Notes: generated by a model from the sequence alone, not told the origin. DNA of 13,821 bases from Planctomycetota bacterium (GCA_003669255.1 QWPO01000054.1:1-13821), one strand, 5' to 3'; shown: positions 1 to 7,454, counted from the first letter of the stretch. Program-made: numbers and translations.

Positions 1-1
1 C

Positions 2-445
2 GACTACGCCTTCACCACGAAGACGCCGATCCTCGGCATCGTCGACGTGTCGCGGGACCGGAGTTTCGTGCTCGCCGACCTTCCAGGGCTGATCGAGGGA
101 GCCCACGCGGGCGTCGGCCTGGGCCACGAGTTCCTGCGCCACGTGGAGCGGGCAGGCATCATCGTGCACGTTGTCGAGCCGACGCCCATGGACGGCAGCG
201 ACCCGCTCGTCAACTACCGGGCGATCCGCGAAGAGCTTTCGCTCTACGACGCGTCGCTCGGCGAGCGACCCGAGATCGTGGTGATGAGCAAGGGCGAACT
301 GCCGGGGGCCGCCGAGATTCGTGCGGAGTTTGCCCGCGAGATCGGCCGCGAGGTGATCGGCGTCAGCGCCGTGACCGGCCAGGGGCTCGACGCCCTCCTG
401 CGGGCCGTGGTGGAGGAACTCGACCGGCGGAAGGAACCGGCATGA
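2..445 (+). CDS. obg: GTPase Obg, C-terminal part (5' end outside window)
   Basis: Partial gene: only the last 147 residues are present, open from the first complete codon at base 2. Obg is a P-loop GTPase that binds the large ribosomal subunit and takes part in its maturation and in stress control. The visible part starts inside the G domain just after the P-loop. YAFTTKTP followed by LGIV matches the Obg switch I signature, ADLPGLIEGAH is the G3/switch II element, and GLGHEFLRHVERA is the typical Obg helix after it. A G5-like VSAVTGQGL follows. The G4 position, normally NKxD, reads SKGE (bases 287-298), which is noncanonical. The protein ends soon after the G domain, so there is no C-terminal OCT domain. 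The stop overlaps the coaX start as ATGA. Identity is secure; full length and N-terminal glycine-rich domain cannot be seen. Confidence 0.93.
   Translation, partial: DYAFTTKTPILGIVDVSRDRSFVLADLPGLIEGAHAGVGLGHEFLRHVERAGIIVHVVEPTPMDGSDPLVNYRAIREELSLYDASLGERPEIVVMSKGELPGAAEIRAEFAREIGREVIGVSAVTGQGLDALLRAVVEELDRRKEPA
431..436 (+). promoter_or_regulatory. Ribosome binding site of coaX
   Basis: A purine run AAGGAA lies inside the end of obg, five bases before the ATG at 442. Its spacing and match to a Shine-Dalgarno core support 442 as the coaX start, although that start overlaps the obg stop. It is the clearest ribosome binding site in the first operon. Confidence 0.55.
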
Positions 446-1254
446 GTCCCGCGGGCGAGACGGTCGTCGTGGCCGACGTCGGCAACACGCGGATCAAGCT
501 GGCCGTGGTCGGGGCTGGCATCACGGCGACGCGGCTGCCCGAGGTGACGCTCCGCCAAGACCTGCTCAGCCGTGAGTTCAGGCCTGCGAATCTCCAGCAG
601 TGGCTCGACCGCGCGGCCGCCGGCACGGTGGTCGTGCTCGTGGCCAGCGTGCACGACCGGGCGGCGGTCGGGCTCGAGGCGGCGATCGCCGAGGTGGCGG
701 CGACGGGCCATCGCGCCGTCCGCCAGCGCCGGGTCACGCGGGAGCACCTGCCGATTCCAGTCGAGGTGGACGAGCCGAACCGCGTCGGAATCGATCGCGT
801 GGCGGCGGCGGCGGCGGTCGCGGTGGCCAAGGACGCGGACCGCCCGGCGGTGGTGGTGGATTGCGGAACGGCCACCACGGTCGATCTCGTGTCGGCTGAC
901 GGCCGCTTCCTCGGCGGTGCGATCCTGCCCGGCCCCGGCCTGCTCGCCCGGGCGCTCGCCGAGGGAACCAGCCGGCTGCCGGCCGTAGCCGACCTCGATA
1001 GCGGTGCCCTCCCAGCGATGCCGGGACGGAACACTCAGCAGGCGATCGCCGCCGGGATCGGCTTTGGGATGAGGGGCGCCGTCGGCCGGCTCGTGGCCGA
1101 GGCGACCGCCGCGATTGGTGGCGAACCGCAGGTCTTCCTCACCGGCGGATCCCGTGGCATCGTTCGTGACGTGGTGCCTGGGGCGACCGAAATCCCCGAC
1201 CTCGTGCTGCACGGGATCGCACTGGCGGTCGGAAGGCTACAATCCCCGTCATGA
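442..1254 (+). CDS. coaX: Type III pantothenate kinase
   Basis: 270 residues, the usual length for CoaX. It phosphorylates pantothenate with ATP, the first committed step of coenzyme A synthesis, in the cytoplasm. The ASKHA-fold signatures are in order: DVGNTRIK at residues 12-19 (phosphate 1 loop), the GIDR motif at 116-119 whose Asp118 corresponds to the family's catalytic aspartate, DCGTATTVD at 140-148 (phosphate 2), a GGAILPG segment shortly after, and LTGG near the C-terminus. CoaX enzymes are dimeric, need a monovalent cation and resist CoA feedback, unlike CoaA; this is family knowledge. Start chosen from the ATGA overlap with obg and the AAGGAA ribosome binding site. A (GGC)n tract at 801-817 codes for part of a run of alanines. 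The stop overlaps the rsfS start as ATGA. Confidence 0.93.
   Translation: MSPAGETVVVADVGNTRIKLAVVGAGITATRLPEVTLRQDLLSREFRPANLQQWLDRAAAGTVVVLVASVHDRAAVGLEAAIAEVAATGHRAVRQRRVTREHLPIPVEVDEPNRVGIDRVAAAAAVAVAKDADRPAVVVDCGTATTVDLVSADGRFLGGAILPGPGLLARALAEGTSRLPAVADLDSGALPAMPGRNTQQAIAAGIGFGMRGAVGRLVAEATAAIGGEPQVFLTGGSRGIVRDVVPGATEIPDLVLHGIALAVGRLQSPS
801..817 (+). repeat. GGC trinucleotide tract in coaX
   Basis: Five GGC units plus GG encode part of an alanine run next to the catalytic GIDR motif of pantothenate kinase. Such tracts can slip in replication, but the reading frame here is intact and the alanine-rich helix is normal for the family. Confidence 0.5.
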
Positions 1255-1643
1255 CTTCCCGCAAGGACTCCGCGACCGACCGTGCCCGCATCCTCGCCCT
1301 CGCCGCCGCGCGGGTGGCGGAGGAGACTCGCGGAACCGACGTTCGCGTTCTCGATCTGCGTGAGATCACGCCCGTCTTCGACTACTTCGTGATCGCGACG
1401 GGGGCGAGCCGCCGGCAACTTCACGCGATGGCCGATGAGATCGAGTCGGTGCTCAAGAAGGAGTACCACGACAAGAAGCGCGGGGCCGAAGGCTACGAGG
1501 AGGGGCGGTGGATCGTCCTCGACTACGGTGATGTGATGGTGCACCTCTTCGATGCCGAAGCCCGCCTGTACTGGGACATCGAGCATCTCTGGAGTGATGC
1601 CGCTCGGGTGACCGTGCCCTCTGCCGGGGCCGGCTCCCGATGA
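1251..1643 (+). CDS. rsfS: Ribosome silencing factor RsfS
   Basis: 130 residues, slightly longer than the 105-120 common in the family because of short extra ends. RsfS binds ribosomal protein uL14 on the 50S subunit and blocks joining to the 30S, reducing translation in starvation or stationary phase. The sequence shows the family core: a helical start (ILALAAARVAEE), DYFVIATGASRRQLHAMAD in the middle, and the C-terminal block GRWIVLDYGDVMVHLF followed by RLYWDIEHLW. It overlaps both neighbours by four bases (ATGA at 1251 and at 1640). The only purine-rich candidate ribosome binding site, GGAAGG at 1231-1236, is rather far from the ATG, so translation probably depends on coupling to coaX. 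Obg, also a 50S factor, lies two genes upstream. Confidence 0.93.
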   Translation: MTSRKDSATDRARILALAAARVAEETRGTDVRVLDLREITPVFDYFVIATGASRRQLHAMADEIESVLKKEYHDKKRGAEGYEEGRWIVLDYGDVMVHLFDAEARLYWDIEHLWSDAARVTVPSAGAGSR

Positions 1644-3499
1644 GCGGCGCGGGTGATCAAGCCGGCCGGGTCAACCTCCGGTCGGCCCTCCGGCAGGCGT
1701 TTCGGTTCGCCCTCGAAGGTCTCGCGGCGGACGACGTGGTGGCGGTGCCAGAGGCAGAGATCGCCGGTCTGGTCGAGCAGGTTCGCGAGACGGCCGATGC
1801 AAAGTTCGGCGACTATTCCGGCACGATGGCGATGGCGTTGGCCAAGCGAGCCGGCAAGAAGCCTCGCGACGTGGCCCTCGAGATCATCAAGCGTCTGATA
1901 ACGGCTCCCGGCTACGCCGATCTCTTCGAGCCGCCGGGCGACCCGGTGGGGCCGGGGTTCATCAACGTCCGCGTGAAGGACGACGCGTTGGCGGCAGTGG
2001 TGTCGCGGGCGGTGGCCGACGACCGGCTGGGCGTGGCTGCGGTCGAGCATCCGCAGACCGTCGTCGTCGACTTCAGTTCGCCGAACGTCGCCAAGCCGAT
2101 GCACGTGGGGCACATCCGCTCGACCGTGATCGGCGATGCGATCGCGAGGATTCTCCGGTTTCGCGGTCATCGCGTGATCACCGACAACCACCTCGGCGAC
2201 TGGGGCACCCAGTTTGGGATGATCCTCTGGGGCTGGAAGCACTGCCGCAACGATGCTGCCTTCGGCGCCGATCCCACCGCCGAACTCGGCCGGCTCTACC
2301 GGCTTGTGCGGAAGGTGGCCGACGCCAAGCCCGAGGAACTTGCCGCCGATCCGACTGCCGCCACCCTTGCCGCGGAGCATCCCGACGCGGCTCGCGAAGT
2401 GCTCGCCGAGACCGCCAAACTGCATGAAGGAGACGCGGAGAACCGAGCGCTGTGGGAGCGGTTCATGCCCGTCTGCCGGGGCGAGATCGACCGCATCTAC
2501 GCGCGGCTCCAGGTGACGTTCGACCACACGCTCGGCGAGAGTTTCTTCCAGCCGATGCTGGCCGCGACGGTGGACGACCTCGTGGCCAAGGGACTTGCGC
2601 GGGAGAGCAGGGGGGCCATCGGCGTGTTCCTCGGGGGCGAAGACGATCCGCCACTGCTCATCCGCAAGGCCGACGGGGCGTTTCTCTACGCCACGACAGA
2701 CCTGGCCACGATTCAGTGGCGGCTGGAGAACTGGGAACCTGACCGGATCCTGTACGTGGTGGATCACCGGCAGAGCCAGCACTTCGAGCAGGTGTTTGAG
2801 GCGGCCCGCCGCTGGGGCGTGGACGGTGTCGCAGACGTCGATCTCGTGCACGTCGCCTTTGGCACGGTGCTCGGCGAAGACGGCAAGCCGTTCAAGACCC
2901 GGGCCGGCGACACCGTGGGGCTCGAGGCGCTCCTCGATGAGGGCGTCGAGCGGGCGGCGGCCGTCGTGGGCAGCGGCGAGGAAGGTCGGGCCGGGATGAG
3001 TGCCGAGGACCGTCGGCACGTCGCCGAGACGGTCGGCATCGGCGCGATCAAGTACGCCGATCTCTCGCAGAACCGCACGACCGACTATGTCTTCAGTTTC
3101 GACAAGATGCTGCAGCTCACCGGCAACACGGCGGCCTACATGCAGTACGCCGTGGCGCGAGTGGAGGGCATCTTTACGAAGGGCGGCATCGATCGCGGGC
3201 AGTTGCGACGGGCATGTCACGGCGTGCTGTTATCAGACCCGAAGGAGCGGGCTCTGGCCCTGGAACTGCTCCGATTCGGCGAGGCGCTGGAAGACGTCGA
3301 GGCCGATTCGCGGCCCAACGTGCTGACCGCCTGGCTTTACGACCTGGCCGGCTGCTACTCGACGTTTTACGACTCGCTCTCCGTCCTCAAGGCCGAGGGG
3401 GCGGAGCGCGACAGCCGCTTGGCCCTCTGCGACCTCACCGGCCGCGTCCTCCGCCGCGGCCTCGACCTCCTCGGCATCGGCACCGTCGAGAAGATGTAA
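1640..3499 (+). CDS. argS: Arginyl-tRNA synthetase
   Basis: 619 residues. A class I aminoacyl-tRNA synthetase that joins arginine to tRNA-Arg in the cytoplasm. The N-terminal additional domain is recognisable by KFGDYSGTMAMALAK near residues 55-70. The ATP-binding HIGH motif is HVGH at 155-158, in the context SSPNVAKPMHVGH. The KMSKS position has the degenerate form usual in bacterial ArgRS, GTVLGEDGKPFKTRAGD, with DGKPFKTR at about 414-421. The anticodon-binding DALR domain follows (NTAAYMQYAVARVEGIF, then LYDLAGCYSTFYDSL), and the C-terminus LGIGTVEKM matches the usual LGI...M ending. All catalytic elements seem intact. Start taken at the ATG that overlaps the rsfS stop; no strong ribosome binding site is seen, so coupling is likely. 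The stop TAA shares a base with the next ATG (TAATG). Confidence 0.96.
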   Translation: MSGAGDQAGRVNLRSALRQAFRFALEGLAADDVVAVPEAEIAGLVEQVRETADAKFGDYSGTMAMALAKRAGKKPRDVALEIIKRLITAPGYADLFEPPGDPVGPGFINVRVKDDALAAVVSRAVADDRLGVAAVEHPQTVVVDFSSPNVAKPMHVGHIRSTVIGDAIARILRFRGHRVITDNHLGDWGTQFGMILWGWKHCRNDAAFGADPTAELGRLYRLVRKVADAKPEELAADPTAATLAAEHPDAAREVLAETAKLHEGDAENRALWERFMPVCRGEIDRIYARLQVTFDHTLGESFFQPMLAATVDDLVAKGLARESRGAIGVFLGGEDDPPLLIRKADGAFLYATTDLATIQWRLENWEPDRILYVVDHRQSQHFEQVFEAARRWGVDGVADVDLVHVAFGTVLGEDGKPFKTRAGDTVGLEALLDEGVERAAAVVGSGEEGRAGMSAEDRRHVAETVGIGAIKYADLSQNRTTDYVFSFDKMLQLTGNTAAYMQYAVARVEGIFTKGGIDRGQLRRACHGVLLSDPKERALALELLRFGEALEDVEADSRPNVLTAWLYDLAGCYSTFYDSLSVLKAEGAERDSRLALCDLTGRVLRRGLDLLGIGTVEKM

Positions 3500-5598
3500 T
3501 GGCACGCACCCTCGAAAACATCCGCAACATCGGCATCGTGGCCCACATCGATGCCGGGAAGACCACGCTCACGGAGCGGCTGCTCTTCTACACGAAAACG
3601 AGCCACCGACTCGGCGAGGTCGATCGCGGCACCACGATCACCGACTTCGACCCCGAGGAGCAGGAGCGGGGAATCACCATCTACTCGGCGGCGGTGTCGT
3701 TCCAATGGCGGAATGTGTCGGTGAACCTCATCGACACGCCCGGCCACGTCGACTTCACGGCCGAGGTGGAACGGAGCCTCCGCGTGCTCGACGGGGCGGT
3801 CGTCGTGTTTTCCGCCCGTGAGGGCGTCGAAGCCCAGAGCGAAACGGTCTGGCGGCAGGCCGACAAGTACGGCGTTCCCAGGCTGGCTCTGATCAACAAA
3901 CTCGACCGTGAAGGGGCCGATTTCTTCGGCACCATCGGGCAGATCGAGAAGCGGCTCGGGGCGAAGCCGCTCGTGCTCCACCTCCCGCAGGGCATGGGGC
4001 CGCCGCACGTGAAAAACCCCTTCCGGGGCATCGTCGACCTCGTCGAGATGAAACTCCTGACATTCCCGCCTAAAGACGAGGCGCTCGCCGGCGGCGAGGC
4101 CCTCACGAAGGTGACGGCATCGCCCATTCCAGAGGAGCTTGCCGACGAGGCGGCACTCTACCGGGAGCAGCTTGTTTCCACGCTCTTCGACTTCTCCGAC
4201 GAAATCGCGGAACTGGCGATGCAGGAGGCCCCGATTCCACCGGATCTGATGCGGAAGGCGATCCGGCAGGCCACGATCCAAAGGAAGGTGGTGCCGATTC
4301 TGGCTGGCTCAGCCCTCGACTGCATCGGCGTCCAGCCGGTGCTCGATGCCGTGGCCTGGTATCTGCCGAGCCCAGCCGACGTACCGCCCGTGGAGGGACT
4401 CGATCCCACCGCCAAGACGCCCACCACGATCACGCGGAAACCCGATCCCCAGGCGCCGTTTTGCGGGCTCGTGTTCAAGATCATCGCGGAAAAGCACGGT
4501 GACCTCTCCTTTGTCCGCGTCTACTCAGGCACGCTCAAGGCGGGCAGCCGGGCCTGGAACCCGCTCAAGCAGAAAAAGGAAAACGTCGCCCAGCTCTGGC
4601 ACGTGCAGGCGGACCGCCGCGAGCAGATCGACGAGGCCTTCGCGGGCGACATCGTGGGCGTGATCGGTCCTCGGGCGAGCGTCACGGGCGACACGCTCTG
4701 CGATTCTGCGGCCCCGATCGTTCTGGAGACGATCCAGTTCCCCGAGACCGTGATCTCGATGGCGATCGAGCCCGACACGAGCCTGGAGCGGAAGAAGCTC
4801 GCCGAGACGCTCGAAATGATGAAGCGGCAGGACCCGACCTTCCGGGCGATCGAGAGCGAGGAGACGGGCCAGACACTGATCTCGGGCATGGGCGAACTCC
4901 ACCTGGAGGTGATCCGGCACCGACTGGAGCGGGATTTCCATCTCAAGTGCCGCGTCCACAAGCCGCGGGTGAGCTACAAGGAGACGATCGGGAAGGCCGT
5001 CCGCGTGAGCGGCGATGCCAACCGGCAGGTCGCAGGGCAGACGCTCGTCGCCACGGTCACGCTCTCGGCGCAACCGACTGATGACCAGGCTCCAGTCACG
5101 GTCGAGCAGGGATGGTTTCCCGAGAACGAGTCGCTGGCGACGATCGCGGCCACGATGACGCAGTCGGTCCGTGAGAGCGCCGAGCGGGGCGGTCTCAAGG
5201 GCTGCCCGCTGTGGGGCGTGCGGATCGTGGTGCTCGAGAGCCCGATCCCGGACCCTCTGCCCGGAGACGTGGCGATCCGAATCGCCGCCGCCGACGCCAT
5301 CGAGAACATGCTCAACGCTGCCGGCACGGTGCTCCTGGAGCCCGTGATGAGGGTCGAGGTGAGCGTGCCGGAGGAGCACCTCGGCGATGTGATCAACGAC
5401 CTCCAGCAGCGTCGGGCCATTATTACGGCCACGGAGATTCGCGGGCCGGCGACCGTGCTCACCGCGGAGGCGCCGCTGGCGAGCATGTTTGGCTATTCCG
5501 CGGCGGTGCGGAGCGTGAGCCAGGGCCGGGCGAGCTTCACGATGGCGCCGCTCAAGTATGGGCCCGCCCCGGCGGAGACCGCCGAGGCGTTCATGTAG
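3499..5598 (+). CDS. fusA: Elongation factor G-type translational GTPase (EF-G paralogue)
   Basis: 699 residues, the length of EF-G and too long for RF3. EF-G drives translocation, and some paralogues act with RRF in ribosome recycling. G1 is AHIDAGKT at residues 15-22, G3 is DTPGH at 79-83 and G4 is NKLD at 133-136; switch I contains QERGITI. Domain II follows (FKIIAEKHGDLSFVRVYSG), then domain III (IEPDTSLERKKLAETL, ISGMGELHLEV), domain IV starting near VSYKETIG, and domain V (LLEPVMRVEVSVPEE, FGYSAAVRS, QGRASFTM). Start is the ATG at 3499, giving the typical MARTLENIRNIGI beginning. Switch I reads GEVDRGTTITDFDPEEQERG, unlike the GEVHDG...DWMEQEQERG of the main EF-G, so this is probably one of several paralogues. 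The symbol is given for family only; the exact subfamily (EF-G, EF-G2 or spdEFG type) cannot be settled by eye. Confidence 0.88.
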   Translation: MARTLENIRNIGIVAHIDAGKTTLTERLLFYTKTSHRLGEVDRGTTITDFDPEEQERGITIYSAAVSFQWRNVSVNLIDTPGHVDFTAEVERSLRVLDGAVVVFSAREGVEAQSETVWRQADKYGVPRLALINKLDREGADFFGTIGQIEKRLGAKPLVLHLPQGMGPPHVKNPFRGIVDLVEMKLLTFPPKDEALAGGEALTKVTASPIPEELADEAALYREQLVSTLFDFSDEIAELAMQEAPIPPDLMRKAIRQATIQRKVVPILAGSALDCIGVQPVLDAVAWYLPSPADVPPVEGLDPTAKTPTTITRKPDPQAPFCGLVFKIIAEKHGDLSFVRVYSGTLKAGSRAWNPLKQKKENVAQLWHVQADRREQIDEAFAGDIVGVIGPRASVTGDTLCDSAAPIVLETIQFPETVISMAIEPDTSLERKKLAETLEMMKRQDPTFRAIESEETGQTLISGMGELHLEVIRHRLERDFHLKCRVHKPRVSYKETIGKAVRVSGDANRQVAGQTLVATVTLSAQPTDDQAPVTVEQGWFPENESLATIAATMTQSVRESAERGGLKGCPLWGVRIVVLESPIPDPLPGDVAIRIAAADAIENMLNAAGTVLLEPVMRVEVSVPEEHLGDVINDLQQRRAIITATEIRGPATVLTAEAPLASMFGYSAAVRSVSQGRASFTMAPLKYGPAPAETAEAFM

Positions 5599-5606
5599 CG
5601 ACCGCT

Positions 5607-7115
5607 TCAGGCGGCCTGACGATCCGTCGCGGCAGCACCGGCATGCCGCAGGTGATGCACGAGGGGATTGATGCCCGATTCCGCCATTTCCGGATGGGCG
5701 AGCAGATGGGCGGTCGAATCGAAGGCCGGCCCCGGGTTGCGTCCCTCGAAGCCGCCCCAACGAAGATAGTGGTCGAGAGGGTCGACGTCGATCGCCGCGA
5801 TGTCGGCGTAGGTGGCGAGATACCAGTCGCGGTCGAAGAGGCCTGAACGGGTCACGAGTTCACGATCGTGCTCGGTGACGGGCCCCGGCTTGCCGAGCAT
5901 CCTCTCGCACTGCTCCCACAGTCGGCGGAGTTCGCGTGCCACCCGCCAGGCTGAACTCTGGCTGAGGTGCAGCGATCGCGCCTCCGCCGCCCTGGCGGCA
6001 GCTGCTTTCGTGGCGAGGCTTACCGTCCGGGCGGTGAGGTCGCGGCGGAGGTCATCCGCTTCGCGATTGGACGCCGCGAGACGGTCCTCGAGATCGGCTG
6101 TTTCCTGCTCCAGCTGAAGCACGCGTTGCTCCCGCTCCCGGGAGAGGTCGGCGAGTTTCACGAGCGTCGTCCGTTCCTCGCGAAGCCGGCGAGCTTCATC
6201 GAGTGTCGCTGCGTGTTCTGCCACGGTCGAATGTGATTCCCACCGCAACGCGTCGCGGATTCGTGCGTCCGTCGCCACCACCTGAGCCTCCACGACGGCT
6301 GCGAGCCGTGCCGCCTCGTGCGCGGCGAGCGCCCGCACCGCCTCCCAGGTCAACACGCATGGCTCGCCATCGAGCGCCGTGATATCGGCCTCCAGGCGGC
6401 GGAACATCCGCACCTGGTGGGCGTCAGCCCAAGGGCGCAGATCGTCGCGATCAGCCCGTTGCCGGTGGAGGGCCGGCGTCACGAAGTCGGTGATTTCGTG
6501 TTCTTCTGGCATGCGCAGGCCGGCTACCCCGGCGGCCTGGAGTTGCTGGAGCAGTTGCGCAGCCGTCGGCACGGGGTCTGTGATGAGCTGCCGGTGGTGC
6601 ACGACGACTCGTGGCCAGGCAGCCGATCCGGCCAGTGCCAGCCGGACGTGCGTCTCCCAGAGGGCGAGCCCGACGGGAATCGGCAGGGAGTTGCGGGTCT
6701 GCAGGCTGGCAGCCACTTCCAGCGGATGGCGTAGCACGTGCACCGCCAGAGGAGCCTCAAGCAGTGGCTGCCAGAGCGGCAGCGTCAGGCAGAGCCTCGG
6801 ATCCTTGATGAACCACGGCCGGTGCATGTCGAGGTCGCGGAGAATCAGACCAGCGGTCGACGCGAAGCGGGCAGCCTCCTCGTCGCCAAGTGCCAGTGGG
6901 TCGAAGCCAAGGGGGCTGTGCCATGCGGCGCCCGCGGCCTGCAGCATCGAATCGTTGAGTTGCACGACGTCGAGCCGCTCCCAAAAACCTTTGGGGTTTT
7001 CATCGTTCGCGCCGACGGCGAGAGACTCGGGCGCGAAGTGGCACCCCAGCAGGTTCAGAATCCGGGCCGCTGTGGATGTGCCCGAACGGTGCATTCCCAG
7101 CACAAGCAGTTGCAC
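5607..7115 (-). CDS. Sulfotransferase-like protein with coiled coil and C-terminal FD-YL repeats
   Basis: 502 residues from a GTG start. The N-terminal P-loop domain resembles PAPS-dependent sulfotransferases: GMHRSGTS at 7-14 is the 5'-phosphosulfate loop, FIKDPR at 102-107, and VLRHPLEVAASL at 127-138 has the Arg and Ser of the 3'-phosphate-binding strand and helix. A charged alpha-helical region at about 265-380 is probably a coiled coil, followed by SSAWRVARELRRL at 387-399, a motif common in coiled-coil glycosyltransferase proteins. The last 79 residues hold two FD...YL / HYL..G repeats. GTG 7115 is preferred because it places the P-loop at the N-terminus as usual and has GGGGAA six bases upstream; an in-frame ATG at 7247 (546 residues) has no ribosome binding site and adds an unconserved-looking leader. 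It is transcribed away from the glycosyltransferase gene. Sulfation of a surface glycan is inferred. Confidence 0.82.
   Translation of the reverse strand: MQLLVLGMHRSGTSTAARILNLLGCHFAPESLAVGANDENPKGFWERLDVVQLNDSMLQAAGAAWHSPLGFDPLALGDEEAARFASTAGLILRDLDMHRPWFIKDPRLCLTLPLWQPLLEAPLAVHVLRHPLEVAASLQTRNSLPIPVGLALWETHVRLALAGSAAWPRVVVHHRQLITDPVPTAAQLLQQLQAAGVAGLRMPEEHEITDFVTPALHRQRADRDDLRPWADAHQVRMFRRLEADITALDGEPCVLTWEAVRALAAHEAARLAAVVEAQVVATDARIRDALRWESHSTVAEHAATLDEARRLREERTTLVKLADLSREREQRVLQLEQETADLEDRLAASNREADDLRRDLTARTVSLATKAAAARAAEARSLHLSQSSAWRVARELRRLWEQCERMLGKPGPVTEHDRELVTRSGLFDRDWYLATYADIAAIDVDPLDHYLRWGGFEGRNPGPAFDSTAHLLAHPEMAESGINPLVHHLRHAGAAATDRQAA
5637..5846 (-). other. Tandem FD-YL / HYL-G-EGR protein repeats (C-terminus of the sulfotransferase)
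   Basis: Two degenerate repeats encoded by adjacent segments. Repeat 1 (5727-5846) begins SGLFDRDWYLATYADIA and continues DPLDHYLRWGGFEGR. Repeat 2 (5637-5726) has FDSTAHLLAHPEMAESG followed by NPLVHHLRHAG. The pattern FD..YL...PD.A....NPL.HYL..G is known as an accessory module in many bacterial glycan-biosynthesis proteins, with no settled function. A related copy opens the methyltransferase at 10745-10867. Confidence 0.75.
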
Positions 7116-7121
7116 GTTCTG

Positions 7122-7127
7122 TTCCCC
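7122..7127 (-). promoter_or_regulatory. Ribosome binding site of the sulfotransferase gene
   Basis: On the minus strand GGGGAA stands six bases before the GTG at 7115. This is the main sequence argument for the GTG start over the upstream ATG at 7247, which lacks any purine-rich stretch at the right distance. Confidence 0.45.
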
Positions 7128-7239
7128 GCGTCTTTCCGGTGATTCCACGATGCGTCTTGATCGCTGGGATTGAAGCAAAAGCCCGCCGTGAGCAGCCAGA
7201 TCAAACCCCGAGAAAACGACCGCGAAGGTTTGTGGTGAG

Positions 7240-7253
7240 CCACTCATGAGTGG
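7240..7253. promoter_or_regulatory. 14-bp perfect palindrome, possible operator
   Basis: CCACTCATGAGTGG equals its own reverse complement. It lies in the divergent intergenic region, 125 bp before the sulfotransferase start and about 200 bp before the glycosyltransferase start. The left arm can also pair with GTGG at 7232-7235 (GTGG-TGAG-CCAC), giving a second, mutually exclusive hairpin. Palindromes of this size are typical of dimeric repressor sites, but no regulator gene is nearby and the site could be chance. Confidence 0.3.
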
Positions 7254-7348
7254 GGTGTGGGGGCATTGGCAGCGGGCGCTGTCTCGGCAGGCGGGGCAGA
7301 CTGGGCGGGCTGGCTCACAGCGCGAGGAGGCAGCGTCTTTTCTCCCTG

Positions 7349-7375
7349 TTGTCATCTGGCGGTCATTCGTATGAT
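7349..7375 (+). promoter_or_regulatory. Candidate sigma-70 promoter for the glycosyltransferase operon
   Basis: TTGTCA (7349-7354) matches the -35 consensus at five of six bases, and TATGAT (7370-7375) matches the -10 consensus at five of six. The spacer is 15 bases, shorter than the usual 17. Transcription would start near 7382 and leave a leader of about 70 bases before the chosen ATG at 7455, which also argues against the longer open frame from 7257. Weak evidence, based on consensus matching alone. Confidence 0.3.
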
Positions 7376-7454
7376 CCGCGCCGGCACCCGGATGAAGTCG
7401 TGTGCCGACCTTATTGCTTCCACCCGCAACGACGTTCTCACCACAAATCAAGTC

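Larger units (their letters stand above)
7116..7454. promoter_or_regulatory. Divergent intergenic region
   Basis: The space between the leftward sulfotransferase gene and the rightward glycosyltransferase gene is the only long noncoding stretch inside the glycan locus. Open frames run through it on both strands, but the codons show more A or T in third positions than the neighbouring genes, so it reads as noncoding. It must hold the promoters of both transcription units. It contains a 14-base perfect palindrome (7240-7253) and one sigma-70-like candidate for the rightward unit (7349-7375). No riboswitch, small RNA gene or leftward promoter could be recognised. Confidence 0.6.

Noticed and set aside
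1523..3220. Long minus-strand open frame opposite argS
   Set aside because: A high-GC shadow of argS; the product has no recognisable motif. The same holds for minus-strand frames at 4525-5760, 9687-10712 and 12808-13674.
3214..3498. Open frame extending the EF-G gene about 95 codons upstream
   Set aside because: It overlaps the conserved end of argS in another frame, and the added residues are arginine- and proline-rich with no EF-G homology. The standard EF-G N-terminus begins at 3499.
5602..5619. Short hairpins (CCGC/GCGG and TCAGG/CCTGA) between the convergent EF-G and sulfotransferase genes
   Set aside because: Stems of only 4-5 bp with no T-tract and an 8-bp intergenic gap; too weak to call a bidirectional terminator.
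6985..7001. AT-rich inverted repeat AAAACC/GGTTTT near 6985-7001
   Set aside because: It falls inside the conserved sulfotransferase segment coding for ENPKGFW, so codon constraints explain it and no T-tract terminator role makes sense there.
7257..7454. Longer N-terminus of the glycosyltransferase
   Set aside because: Codon use is unlike the gene body, the extra residues look random, and a candidate promoter lies inside the stretch. I cannot exclude the ATG at 7392 or 7371.
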